Origin: CAXBGS01 sp963975425
GTDB taxonomy: Bacteria; Planctomycetota; Planctomycetia; Pirellulales; Pirellulaceae
Direction of reading: 5' to 3'
Assembly (NCBI GenBank): GCA_963975425.1
Contig: CAXBGS010000008.1
Span: 62,001 to 126,000 of the forward strand
DNA: 64,000 nucleotides
The notes under the pieces are model-generated. The model ran no database searches. It was not told the origin of the DNA and saw only the letters and a list, made by a program, of their open reading frames with translations. Shown here in pieces: positions 42,895-52,208 of the stretch; position 1 is the stretch's first letter, and each line of letters starts with the position of its first letter. A program made the position numbers and the translations under genes.

Positions 42895-44409
42895 ATGGCC
42901 AAAGCCCCCAAGACAGCGATCCAACCCACACGTGCCGAAGATTACCCCGAGTGGTACCAGCAGGTCATCCGCCATGCCGACTTGGCTGAAAACTCGCCGG
43001 TTCGCGGTTGCATGGTCATCAAGCCTTGGGGTTACCGGTTGTGGGAAAACATGCAGCGTGCCCTGGACGACATGTTCAAGGCGACCGGGCACCAAAACGC
43101 GTACTTCCCGCTGTTTATTCCGATGAGCTTTCTGGAAAAGGAAGCCGAGCACGTCGAAGGCTTTGCGAAAGAGTGCGCAGTCGTCACCCATCACCGACTG
43201 GAACCCGACCCGGACGGCGGACTGCGACCGGCCGGTAAGTTGGAAGAACCACTGATCGTTCGCCCCACCAGCGAGATGATCATCGGAGCCACCTATGCGA
43301 AATGGGTACAGAGCCATCGCGACCTGCCGATTCTGATCAACCAATGGGCAAACGTCGTTCGCTGGGAAATGCGGACTCGGATGTTCTTGCGCACGGCAGA
43401 GTTTCTGTGGCAGGAAGGCCATACCGTGCACGCCACCCGCGAAGAAGCGATCGAAGAGACCGAACGGATGATCGACGTCTATGCGGACTTTGCCGAAAAC
43501 TGGATGGCGATGCCTGTCACCGTCGGCAGCAAGACGCCGGCTGAACGTTTCCCCGGTGCGGTGGAAACGCTTTCGATCGAAGCGATGATGCAAGACCGCA
43601 AAGCATTGCAGGCGGGAACAAGCCACTTCTTGGGTCAGAATTTTTCGAAGGCTCAAGAAATCGTTTTTCAATCCGAAAGCGGTGAACGCGAATACGCATG
43701 GACGACTAGCTGGGGTGTCTCGACGCGTTTGGTGGGTGCTCTGATCATGACCCACAGCGACGATGACGGATTGGTGCTGCCGCCGCGTCTGGCACCGGCT
43801 CAGGTCGTCATCTTGCCGATTTACCGCGACGAAGAACAACGCGGCGAAGTGATCGCCTATGTGAACTCGCTGCGTGATGAGCTTTCATCACAAACGTACG
43901 CCGGCGCACCGATCCGCGTCGAAGTGGATGACCGTGACATTCGCGGCGGTGAAAAGAAATGGCATCATGTCAAACGAGGTGTCCCGGTCCGCATCGAAGT
44001 CGGCCCGAAAGACATCGAAAAGGACGCGGTCTTTATGGGCCGACGTGACGCGGGCAAGAGCGAAGGAATCTCTCGCGAACAGTGCGTCCAACAGATCGAA
44101 ACAATTCTGACCGAAATACAGCAGGGACTGTTCGATCGTGCCAAAAAGCTGCGTGACGACAATACCGTTACGATCACAAGCGAAGCTGACTTTCGCGCAT
44201 ATTTCACGCCCAAGAACGCGGATAACCCGGAAGCGCATGGCGGGTTCGCAATGTGCCATTTTTGCGACGAAGAAACACTGGAACCGTTGCTGAAGGAACT
44301 AAAGGTGACCGTTCGTTGCATTCCGCGCGGAGACAAACAACAGAACGGCACATGCTTCTTTACCGGCAAACCAGCCACGCAACGCGCAATCTTTGCGAAA
44401 GCTTATTAG
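42895..44409 (+). CDS. proS: Prolyl-tRNA synthetase (archaeal/eukaryal-type ProS)
   Basis: ProS charges tRNA(Pro). The 504 residues resemble the shorter type-3 form without the bacterial editing insert: YPEWYQQVIRHADLAENSPVRGCMVIKPWGYRLWENMQ, motif 2 region QWANVVRWEMRTRMFLRTAEFLWQEGHT, motif 3 region WGVSTRLVGALIMTHSDDDGLVLPP, then the anticodon-binding domain (LPIYRDEE, KWHHVKRGVPVRIEVGPKD) and a C-terminal zinc-like part ending AKAY. Start ATG at 42895. The leader region upstream holds the candidate RNA and terminator (42384-42610), which may or may not be connected to its expression. Confidence 0.96.
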   Translation: MAKAPKTAIQPTRAEDYPEWYQQVIRHADLAENSPVRGCMVIKPWGYRLWENMQRALDDMFKATGHQNAYFPLFIPMSFLEKEAEHVEGFAKECAVVTHHRLEPDPDGGLRPAGKLEEPLIVRPTSEMIIGATYAKWVQSHRDLPILINQWANVVRWEMRTRMFLRTAEFLWQEGHTVHATREEAIEETERMIDVYADFAENWMAMPVTVGSKTPAERFPGAVETLSIEAMMQDRKALQAGTSHFLGQNFSKAQEIVFQSESGEREYAWTTSWGVSTRLVGALIMTHSDDDGLVLPPRLAPAQVVILPIYRDEEQRGEVIAYVNSLRDELSSQTYAGAPIRVEVDDRDIRGGEKKWHHVKRGVPVRIEVGPKDIEKDAVFMGRRDAGKSEGISREQCVQQIETILTEIQQGLFDRAKKLRDDNTVTITSEADFRAYFTPKNADNPEAHGGFAMCHFCDEETLEPLLKELKVTVRCIPRGDKQQNGTCFFTGKPATQRAIFAKAY

Positions 44410-44543
44410 CAGACGCTTGAATGAAGTGCGGAGTTCCCGCCGGCAGGTTCGCCTGTCTCGATGATCGACAATACCGGTTTCTCGTTCGGCGTAGCCACGC
44501 AAAAACGCGCACACGACAGCGATAGGCCGGAAAGGGGAAACCG

Positions 44544-45476
44544 TTGGCATTTTGGATCTTCCTCAGTCTGCTATCGGCCGTCTTTTTGGGGATGTACGAC
44601 ATTGCCAAGAAATCGGCGGTCCATCAAAACGCCGTTCCACCGGTACTGCTGTTAAACGTCCTTACCGCAGCGGCCATTTGGAGTATCGCTCTGCTGGCGC
44701 CGTTCGTATTGCCAACGGATTTCGTCTCGTCCGTACCCGAATTCACAGAACCGCTAAAGCGTGCAAGCCAAATCGGGCTGCAGACTCATCTGCTGATGTT
44801 CTGCAAATCCATGCTGGTCGGCGCATCATGGACGTGCGCGTTTTTTGCGATGAAGCATTTACCGATTTCGATCGCAACGCCGATTCGCGCGTCCAGTCCT
44901 CTGTGGACAATTCTGTTCGCGGTCGGTTTTATGGGCGAACGCCCCGGGGTGATGCAGTGGCTGGGAATCATTGTCGTGCTGTCCGCGTTCTTTGTGTTCT
45001 CTCGCGTGGGCGCGATTGAAGGCATTCATTTTCATCGTGATCGCTGGGTCGCATTGATGGTGATCGCAACTCTGTTGGGCGCCGCGAGCGCACTTTACGA
45101 CAAGTACCTGCTGCAACACGCGTCACTTTCGCCGTCCGTGGTCCAAGCCTGGTTCTCGATTTACTTGGTTCCCGTGATGATGCCCTTGACGATTCGTTGG
45201 TATCGACGTGAACGGAAAACCAATCGATTCCAATGGCGTTGGTCGATTCCGATGATCGCCTTATTATTGTTGGTCGCCGACTTCGCCTATTTCACTGCAA
45301 TCACTGACGAACATGCGATGATCGCTGTCATTTCACCGATCCGGCGCACATCGATCATTATTTCTTTCCTGTACGGCATCGTTCGGCTGAAAGAACAAAA
45401 CTGGCGTGCCAAGGGGCCGTGCATCGTTGCCGTCGTGATCGGCGTCGCCCTGCTTAGCTGGCCAGCACCAACATGA
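44544..45476 (+). CDS. EamA/DMT-family transporter
   Basis: A 310-residue polytopic membrane protein starting with TTG at 44544, supported by AAAGGGGAA about 5-13 bases upstream. It has about ten helices in two EamA-like halves: VFLGMYDIAKKSAVHQ and SWTCAFFAMKHLPISIATPIRASSPLWTILFAVGFMGE in the first half, ASALYDKYLLQHASLSPSVVQAW and MIAVISPIRRTSIIISFLYGIVRLKEQNWRAKG in the second. Such carriers export small metabolites. Substrate unknown. It follows proS by 134 bases. Confidence 0.88.
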   Translation: MAFWIFLSLLSAVFLGMYDIAKKSAVHQNAVPPVLLLNVLTAAAIWSIALLAPFVLPTDFVSSVPEFTEPLKRASQIGLQTHLLMFCKSMLVGASWTCAFFAMKHLPISIATPIRASSPLWTILFAVGFMGERPGVMQWLGIIVVLSAFFVFSRVGAIEGIHFHRDRWVALMVIATLLGAASALYDKYLLQHASLSPSVVQAWFSIYLVPVMMPLTIRWYRRERKTNRFQWRWSIPMIALLLLVADFAYFTAITDEHAMIAVISPIRRTSIIISFLYGIVRLKEQNWRAKGPCIVAVVIGVALLSWPAPT

Positions 45477-45747
45477 ACGCCGTCGCGAGGACCCGGTGTT
45501 TTATAGATTCGCAGTCGCGAGCCTTACCTCGTCAATCGTCTCGATCATTCCTCATTGATCGCAACGACATCTTGTCGACATCGATGTGTTGCTTGCCGCT
45601 CGCGATCGTTTAATCGATTCAAACATCGCAAACCAACTTTGACAGCCTGACGTCCCGGAACATGACGGATTTCTCGGACAGCCGTCGGTGTGAATCAAAG
45701 GTAGATTTCGGTGAACCCGCCGCATCTCGAAAATTCAACCCAGTGCG

Positions 45748-46167
45748 ATGAACGAACTCAATCTTCCCACCGAAATTCACTTCGACCAAGACGGCCACCT
45801 GTCACAACAACCGGCCGGTGTCGGCTGTCCGAATTGCCGGGGTCCCTTGCAAATCGGCCTGGTGCAGGGACAACAAATGGCCGGCTGTCCGATTTGCCTT
45901 GGTATGCTGATGCAGCAAGAGACGTTCGCCGCATTGATCAAACAACTGCGATTGGCCAACGGCGCAAAATCTGAAATCCCCAAACCCATGGATGCATCAC
46001 AGTTGGACGTGCGCCGCCATTGTCCAGCCTGCGATACGGTGTTTGACACGCATCCATATGCAGGACCAGGCAATTCGGTGATTGACACTTGCACCGAATG
46101 TCACTTGGTTTGGTTCGATCGCGGTGAATTGGACAAATTGGTGACGGCCCCCGGTCGCCGAGTCTAA
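45748..46167 (+). CDS. zf-TFIIB zinc-ribbon protein
   Basis: A 139-residue protein (ATG 45748) with two zinc-ribbon units: CPNCRGPLQIGLVQGQQMAGCPICLGMLM (about 27-55) and HCPACDTVFDTH...DTCTECHLVWFDRGELDKLV (about 91-134). The second unit's CTECHLVWFDRGELD matches the zf-TFIIB family (CPxCxGxWxDxGEL). Function unknown; family members are often small soluble proteins. The gap before it (271 bases) has no recognised feature except a TTGACA near 45637 lacking a good -10. Confidence 0.8.
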   Translation: MNELNLPTEIHFDQDGHLSQQPAGVGCPNCRGPLQIGLVQGQQMAGCPICLGMLMQQETFAALIKQLRLANGAKSEIPKPMDASQLDVRRHCPACDTVFDTHPYAGPGNSVIDTCTECHLVWFDRGELDKLVTAPGRRV

Positions 46168-46237
46168 GCAACGCGGCCGAGCGATGACGATCGGTTCGGC
46201 AACCCTGTCATCGATCAATCATCCGACGTGGTCCTGC

Positions 46238-46243
46238 TACAAT
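46238..46243 (+). promoter_or_regulatory. Extended -10 promoter element
   Basis: TGCTACAAT places an extended -10 (TGnTACAAT) with hexamer 46238-46243; the -35 region is weak. The predicted start of transcription near 46250 leaves only 9 nt to the GTG at 46259 but 72 nt to the ATG at 46322, supporting the latter as the true start of the next gene. Confidence 0.45.
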
Positions 46244-46321
46244 GCTTGAACTGTCGCCGTGGACTTTCTATCCGCCGCGCAGCATCAACCACAAAGACCA
46301 GCAGCGAACCCACGTCAATTC

Positions 46322-49300
46322 ATGTCCGCAATAGACGACGGCAGTCCAATCGAAGCTGCGCCGCAGCGCAGCTTGCGTTCCTTTTTCATTGTCGCATGTT
46401 GTTTTCTGCTATCTGGATTTGCGGCGCTGCTTTACGAAACCGTTTGGCTGCGACAGTTCTCGATCTTTTTCGGCACATCCGATCAAGCGCTCGCGGTTGT
46501 GCTGGGAACGTATATGGGCGGATTAGCCATCGGGTCGCTAATCGCATCGAAATTCGCACCAAGACTGCGTCGTCCTCTGTTGACCTATGGGTTTCTTGAA
46601 CTTGGCATCGGCGTAACCGCGTTGATGGTCCCGCTGATGCTTTGGATCGTCCGCAAGGTTCAAGTGGCGTCTTTCGGTGGCAGCCCTGAACCTCCCGCGG
46701 CGGACGAGCTAAGTCAAATTCTGTTCTCGTTTGCCGGTGCGTTTGCCGCAACCATTTTGCCGACGGCGATGATGGGTGCCACACTGCCATTGTTGGCCAA
46801 GCACGTCGTCAACCGTAACGATCATTTGGGCTGGCGCATCGGATTGCTGTACACGATCAATACGCTCGGTGCCGTACTGGGAACCCTGACTGCGGCATTC
46901 GTATGCCTGCCGGCTCTTGGCTTGGGCAAGACGGTGTACATCGGCGTGTTGATCAATGTCGCGGTATTCGGATTAGTCTGGTGGCTGTTTCAGAGCACCA
47001 CGAGTCAAGGCACCGATGGGCAGGTCAAGTCGGTCGGGCTGGACAAGTCGATATCGACTAGCGCGACGCGATCCATGGTTAACCAAGACGACTCGGTCGA
47101 GGCGGCCGACACGTCACGGCACTGGGTGTTATGGTTGATCGGATTCAGTGGCGCCGTATCGTTTTGCTATGAAGTTCTATTCACGCGCATACTCGGACAC
47201 TTTTTGGGTGGATCGGTATTTGCGTTTGCAGCCATGCTGGCATCATTCCTGTTGGGGATCACGATTGGCGGCGGCATTGCGTCAAAATTTGCACGAGAGG
47301 TCTCAAGAGCAAAGATTGGATTCTTGTATGCCCAATGCTGCACGGCGGCACTGGCACTGGCTGCTTGGTACGGCGTCGAGCACCTTGCCACGACGATCAA
47401 TGAAATTGCCGCATCACAAACCGAGGAAACTTACCCGCGAACGATCCTGGCGATTCTGATCTTGCTGCCGCCGGCGGTTTCGATCGGGATGACGTTTCCG
47501 TTTGCGATTCGGATTCACGCCCGAGACGAGCGTGATGCGGCTTCGTCGTCGGCAAAAGTTTACGCTGCCAATACGATCGGTGGCGTGCTGGGCGCTCTGT
47601 TGACGGGAACATACCTGTTGCCGTCGACGAATTATCAATTGACCCTTGCCACTGCGGTGGTTGCCAGTCTAGTGATCGCGGCGCTTGCGATTTTGTTCGG
47701 CGGTGTGCGGCTGAATCACGCGGCTGCGGTATTGGCCGTTGTCGTTTTGCTGGGCGTATATTTCCCCTCGCAACCGGAGCAGCTGCTTCGCGTTTCGCCG
47801 TTTCCAAAAACAATTCGGCGTGGTGTCCTTGAGTTCGTCAAGACAGGCCGATCCGCGACCGTGACGACGTTTGATGACCACGGGTCTTACGCGTTTTCAA
47901 CGAATGGATTACCCGAGGCCGGCACACAACCGAAAGGGGCGCTTATCAACCCGACCAATACCGCCGCCTGGTTGGGGATACTTCCCGCGCTCGTTCATCC
48001 GGAAACCGATTCGATGCTGGTGGTCGGGTTCGGCAGCGGCATGGCTGCTGGCAGTGCGCCGCGATCCGTTTCATCGATCGATGTGTTCGAACTGGAAGAA
48101 GGCATCATCGAAGCGAACCGGCTGGTTGGATCGGCACGTGCGGTCGACCCTCTGTCCGATCCACGGATCCATTTGATCATGAATGACGGGCGTAACGGAC
48201 TAGCGCTGACCAGCAAGACGTATGACGCCGTCGTCTCTCAGCCCTCGCACCCTTGGACGGCCGGCGCATCGCATCTGTATACCCGCGAATTTGCCAAGCT
48301 TGTGTTCGATCACCTGAACGACGACGGCGTGTTCGTGCAGTGGATGGACTCAGGATTCCTGGACCCTGACCTGTTGCGATCCCTCGGTGCAACATTGCTT
48401 GACGTCTTCCCGAGTGTCTATTTGTTTCAACCGAGTGAAAGCACACTCTTGTTCTACGCCAGCAAGAATCCCTGGCAAATGACGCCGGGTGTCCCGAAAT
48501 ATCGCAGCCGTTCCGATCAAACCTTGATTGCTCGGATGGGAATGCAAACAAAAGATGACCCGATCGCGATTCTAAGCCTTGACGACGGTGGCATGCGAAA
48601 AATGTGCGAGGGTGCAACCGTCACGACCGACAACAACAATCTGCTGGCCTTGCGTATGCGGCTGACGTCGACAAGTGACGATATCGGAAAGACGATCCAA
48701 GCAATGCTGAACAAACATGATCCGTTATGCCAGCCGCCCGCGGACGAATCACCTTATGCCAATGTCGATCGTGGCTATGTGGCGTTTCGTCGATACTTGA
48801 TCGGCCGGCACTCAAACGGACAAGCCATCGTCGACTCGATTCCTGATCACGATGCGCAACAACTCGTTCGGGCCCGCGTCGCCACCCATTTCGGAGATTT
48901 CGAGAAGGCCGAAAAGATATTAAACGCGCTTGTGAAATCGTCGCCCGACAACGCGGATGCTTGGCTGGGGCTTTTTTTGTTGGGAAAGAACTCTCCCATT
49001 TTTGACTCGGCGCAGTACACCGACGAACAGTGGCACGATCGACTGTCCGCGAAACATCGAGACATCTTTGATGGATTCCGCGCCATCGAGTCAAATGATT
49101 TCGAAAGCATGATAGAGATCGATGCGCGGTTGTCAAAATTAAATCCGACCGATCCCGGTTTTGTTGCAGCCATGGCGCTGCGAATCGATTGGCGGCTGCG
49201 AGACGAACAATCCGGTACCCGGAAAGTCCGTGGCAGCGAATGCCTAAAATTGATCGACCAAGTATTGCCATACGGGCTGGCGTCAAAGTTCATCGTCTAT

Positions 49301-49588
49301 CGTTTGAACGCTGCGGTCCTGGCAGGTCGGCCCAACATTGCGTTAACGACCGCACATCATATTGCGGCGAAGGCTTCACGCATTGGTCACACGGACGATG
49401 AGGATGACGACAAGTTTGAGCAGGAATCACCTGAGCAAATCAAACAGTACTTGCGCCATTGCTTGAATGTCATCGAGCCGCTACAGCGCGACCCGCGAGT
49501 CGACACGCTGCGAGCGTTGGGTGTTCACTATTTTGTCAGTGAAACGCTGGCGATACTCGAACAAGCCGAGGCCGACGTCGCGCCCTAG
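46322..49588 (+). CDS. Fused membrane / spermidine-synthase-like protein with TPR-like end
   Basis: From ATG 46322 the protein has 1088 residues; a GTG at 46259 would add 21. N-terminal half: about twelve membrane helices (FIVACCFLLSGFAALLYETVWLRQF; TILPTAMMGATLPLLAKHVV; NTLGAVLGTLTAAFVCLPALGLG), as in fused MFS/spermidine-synthase proteins. Then a Rossmann-like methyltransferase fold: LVVGFGSGMAAGSA, IDVFELEEGIIEANRL, IHLIMNDGRNGLAL, YDAVVSQPSHPWTAGASHLYTREF. The aspartate of true spermidine synthases after YDAVV is replaced (SQPSHPW). The C-terminal 300 residues are TPR-like helices (ATHFGDFEKAEKILNALVKSSPDNADAW). Substrate unknown. Confidence 0.85.
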   Translation: MSAIDDGSPIEAAPQRSLRSFFIVACCFLLSGFAALLYETVWLRQFSIFFGTSDQALAVVLGTYMGGLAIGSLIASKFAPRLRRPLLTYGFLELGIGVTALMVPLMLWIVRKVQVASFGGSPEPPAADELSQILFSFAGAFAATILPTAMMGATLPLLAKHVVNRNDHLGWRIGLLYTINTLGAVLGTLTAAFVCLPALGLGKTVYIGVLINVAVFGLVWWLFQSTTSQGTDGQVKSVGLDKSISTSATRSMVNQDDSVEAADTSRHWVLWLIGFSGAVSFCYEVLFTRILGHFLGGSVFAFAAMLASFLLGITIGGGIASKFAREVSRAKIGFLYAQCCTAALALAAWYGVEHLATTINEIAASQTEETYPRTILAILILLPPAVSIGMTFPFAIRIHARDERDAASSSAKVYAANTIGGVLGALLTGTYLLPSTNYQLTLATAVVASLVIAALAILFGGVRLNHAAAVLAVVVLLGVYFPSQPEQLLRVSPFPKTIRRGVLEFVKTGRSATVTTFDDHGSYAFSTNGLPEAGTQPKGALINPTNTAAWLGILPALVHPETDSMLVVGFGSGMAAGSAPRSVSSIDVFELEEGIIEANRLVGSARAVDPLSDPRIHLIMNDGRNGLALTSKTYDAVVSQPSHPWTAGASHLYTREFAKLVFDHLNDDGVFVQWMDSGFLDPDLLRSLGATLLDVFPSVYLFQPSESTLLFYASKNPWQMTPGVPKYRSRSDQTLIARMGMQTKDDPIAILSLDDGGMRKMCEGATVTTDNNNLLALRMRLTSTSDDIGKTIQAMLNKHDPLCQPPADESPYANVDRGYVAFRRYLIGRHSNGQAIVDSIPDHDAQQLVRARVATHFGDFEKAEKILNALVKSSPDNADAWLGLFLLGKNSPIFDSAQYTDEQWHDRLSAKHRDIFDGFRAIESNDFESMIEIDARLSKLNPTDPGFVAAMALRIDWRLRDEQSGTRKVRGSECLKLIDQVLPYGLASKFIVYRLNAAVLAGRPNIALTTAHHIAAKASRIGHTDDEDDDKFEQESPEQIKQYLRHCLNVIEPLQRDPRVDTLRALGVHYFVSETLAILEQAEADVAP

Positions 49589-49656
49589 CGTCCGTCGCCG
49601 TCGCGGATCACGCGGCAGTGCTCAAGAATTTGCAGCTCTCGACGGTGCGACACACG

Positions 49657-51189
49657 CTATTGCTCATCGATCAACCGGGGTGTGGGGTTTTCCACAAAAC
49701 CTGCCTCGCGCTGACCGCTGCCGGGACGGTCCCGGTCGCCGAGGTCCTCGCGGGCACGCTCGGCAAGTTCCTGCAATCGCGCGACGACTTCCGGATACTC
49801 CTGGGCAACATTATTCGTCTCCGCCAAGTCGTCGACCAAGTCGTACAATTCGATCTCCGGCGCGGAAACGTACCTGACCGGGCTGGTACGCTTTTGATCG
49901 AGCGCAAGATAGAGTTTCCATTTGCCGCTGCGGACCGCCTGCAGCTGATCCATGTAGTAATAATAGAACGCTTCGTGCGGTGACTTCGCCTCCGCTTCGT
50001 TGGCGATCAGCGGCCAGATGTCTTTGCCATCGATGACGCGATTCGCTTCGCCTTGCGTCTCCGCAACAGAACTTGCCGGCGGTTTGGCACCGTGACTTAG
50101 TTTTTCAAAGGTTGGCAAGAGGTCCATTGTCGTGACAACTTCGCTGCAAACCGTGCCGGGCGGAATTTTGCCAGGCCACCACATGATGCAGGGAACCCGC
50201 ATCGCAGCTTCGGACGTGGAATAACCCCAACCTTTTAGCGGCAGGTTTGATCCCCGCGACCCTTCGGCCAGCTTTCCCGCGCCGTTGTCACTCGTCCAAA
50301 TCACAAAGGTGTGTTCGGCGATCCCCGCTTCGTTGATCGCGTCAAGTATCTTGCCGGTCGACCAATCAATCTCTTCCACCTTGTCGCCCCAAGGGCCGCC
50401 CTTTGATTTACCTTTGAAATCTTCGCTGGCGAATGCATCGGGAATACTGCCGGGCATCGCGTGGGCGAGGTACAAAAAGAACGGCTTGTCGGCGTGCTGG
50501 TGAATAAACTCGACCGACCGCTCGGTGTAGCGTTTTGTCAGCGTGTTGCAATCCACCGGCGCTTCCACCACTTCCGTGTTGTGCATCAAGGGCAATGGCG
50601 GACAGACGTCGTCCCAGTGCGCCATCATTCCTTCGCTATACGGGATCCCCAGAAATTCATCGAAACCTTGTTCGGTGGGCAAGAACGCCGGTTGATCGCC
50701 CAAGTGCCATTTGCCAATACAGATTGACGTGTAACCGCTTGGCTTGAGCGCTTCGGCGATGGTTCGTTCCTCCGGATGCAAACCTTTTGCCGACGCAGGC
50801 CACAGGACGGCGGAATGTGACGGCTCGGGAGGCGTACGATTGACCATTGGCCACCGGTTTGCCCCCATCAAATCGCTTTGGTGCATGTTCACGCGGCGCG
50901 GATAACAGCCGGTCAGAAAACTCGCTCGTGACGGCGTACAAACGCCAGCCGGCACGTAAAAATCAGTGAACTTGCGTCCCTCTTTCGCCATCCTGATCAA
51001 TTCTGGCGTTCGATTCAGCGATGAACCGTATGGCTGAGTGTCGCCATATCCAAGGTTATCGCAGAACAAAAACACAAAATTCGGCGGCCGGTTCTGCTCG
51101 GCGTGCGCCACGTACACCGCACAGAAAAAAAACATCAACACGACGAGTCGCGCACAAAATGAAAGACGCATCGACATACAATCCCGCAA
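49657..51189 (-). CDS. Secreted sulfatase (arylsulfatase family)
   Basis: A 510-residue sulfatase with signal peptide (RLVVLMFFFCAVYVAHAEQ), probably acting outside the cytoplasm on sulfated polysaccharide, as is typical of marine planctomycetes. It shows FVFLFCDNLGYGDTQPYG (metal-binding D region), the formylglycine motif CTPSRASFLTG (Cys to be oxidised by FGE), GKWHLGDQPAFLPTEQGFDEFLG and VIWTSDNGA. The CxPxR type points to anaerobic-independent FGE activation. The start could be any of three ATGs at 51189, 51177 or 51171. No adjacent polysaccharide lyase is seen. Confidence 0.95.
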   Translation of the reverse strand: MRDCMSMRLSFCARLVVLMFFFCAVYVAHAEQNRPPNFVFLFCDNLGYGDTQPYGSSLNRTPELIRMAKEGRKFTDFYVPAGVCTPSRASFLTGCYPRRVNMHQSDLMGANRWPMVNRTPPEPSHSAVLWPASAKGLHPEERTIAEALKPSGYTSICIGKWHLGDQPAFLPTEQGFDEFLGIPYSEGMMAHWDDVCPPLPLMHNTEVVEAPVDCNTLTKRYTERSVEFIHQHADKPFFLYLAHAMPGSIPDAFASEDFKGKSKGGPWGDKVEEIDWSTGKILDAINEAGIAEHTFVIWTSDNGAGKLAEGSRGSNLPLKGWGYSTSEAAMRVPCIMWWPGKIPPGTVCSEVVTTMDLLPTFEKLSHGAKPPASSVAETQGEANRVIDGKDIWPLIANEAEAKSPHEAFYYYYMDQLQAVRSGKWKLYLALDQKRTSPVRYVSAPEIELYDLVDDLAETNNVAQEYPEVVARLQELAERAREDLGDRDRPGSGQREAGFVENPTPRLIDEQ

Positions 51190-51287
51190 CGTTTAGACGA
51201 TAGGTAACGACGTAACGTTCACTAGCCTAAGGCGCAGAATGTTCGGCGTGCAAGCTGGCGGCGTCAGCCGTGTCGCACGCGTTGCGA

Positions 51288-52043
51288 TCAAGACTCAAAG
51301 AACGGATTCTTTTGAACCCGCCAGGGCTGCGTTTCGTCGACATGGCTTGGACTGAGATCCTCGGGAACCCACTGCGTTTTTGGTTCTGCGTTCTCATCCG
51401 TGGCTTGACCGTTCGCCTGGTCCTGGGGCTCAGCAAGGTCGACCTGCGGCGTAAAAAATTCGTCCTGTAGCGAGGTAGGTTCGCGCAGCTGTGTTGCTGG
51501 ATCCTCGGGCAAGAACAAAACATCGGCAATTTTGGTGGATTTGACTTGCTGCACCGAATCATCCGGCTTGGACGATTCACCGGCGATAGACTGCTGATCA
51601 ATCGTGTACTGAAGCAACGGTTGTCCCGTTTCGTCACGGTAAACATGTCGCACTCGCAAACCTCGTTCGGCGACAGCCACCGCCATCGCATTACCCTTCA
51701 TCTGCTCGACCGCAATGTCACGCAGCAGGTTCGCATCCATATCGCCAACTAACCGGCTGCCTTTTTGATTGACAGAGTATTGGTATTCAATATTTAGATC
51801 GTCGATGACTTTGATATGTTCAAGCGATGTGAAGGCATCCATTGCGACCGGGCATTGCTCATTGGTTTGTTCGATCATTTCGACCAATTGATCCGGCGAC
51901 GCGTCCTCGATGTTTCGGATTGATGCCCCGGGCACGACGGACCGAAGGACCGTTTCACCAACACGTTGGCACCCCGAAACGCCGCCGATAATGAACGTTG
52001 TCAGCACAAGTGCACGGGAATGGGTTAACAGAAATCTCGTCAT
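51288..52043 (-). CDS. Lipoprotein of unknown function
   Basis: A 251-residue protein starting MTRFLLTHSRALVLTTFIIGGVSGCQR, with a lipobox GVSGC. The mature part is mixed helical/beta, with IKVIDDLNIEYQYSVNQKGSRLVGDMDANLLRDIAVEQMKGN, followed by an acidic/proline-containing tail. No recognised family; similar small lipoproteins of unknown role are frequent in planctomycetes. It ends 98 bases upstream of the sulfatase start and lies on the same strand, possibly in the same transcript. Confidence 0.7.
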   Translation of the reverse strand: MTRFLLTHSRALVLTTFIIGGVSGCQRVGETVLRSVVPGASIRNIEDASPDQLVEMIEQTNEQCPVAMDAFTSLEHIKVIDDLNIEYQYSVNQKGSRLVGDMDANLLRDIAVEQMKGNAMAVAVAERGLRVRHVYRDETGQPLLQYTIDQQSIAGESSKPDDSVQQVKSTKIADVLFLPEDPATQLREPTSLQDEFFTPQVDLAEPQDQANGQATDENAEPKTQWVPEDLSPSHVDETQPWRVQKNPFFES

Positions 52044-52208
52044 GGAATTACCGGCACGGGGAAATCACTGGTGAAAGCGCGGGCACGATGCCGCATGAGG
52101 CATCACGCACTCAAACCTACGCCGATGTGCCCACAGCGTCGTTCCCATCGAATTGGAATGCGACGGTACCGCTGGATCTGGGTGATATGATCGATACGAT
52201 CATCAAAA

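Noticed and set aside
42638..42895. A 85-codon plus-strand frame just before proS.
   Set aside because: No ribosome site, no similarity, ends exactly in the proS start region; likely chance.
42868..43839. A 323-codon minus-strand frame opposite proS.
   Set aside because: proS is unambiguous on the plus strand; the antisense translation has no domain or start signal.
33287..46200. tRNA genes in the gaps.
   Set aside because: I looked for the GTTCRANTC T-loop pattern in the gaps between genes and saw none with a matching acceptor stem.
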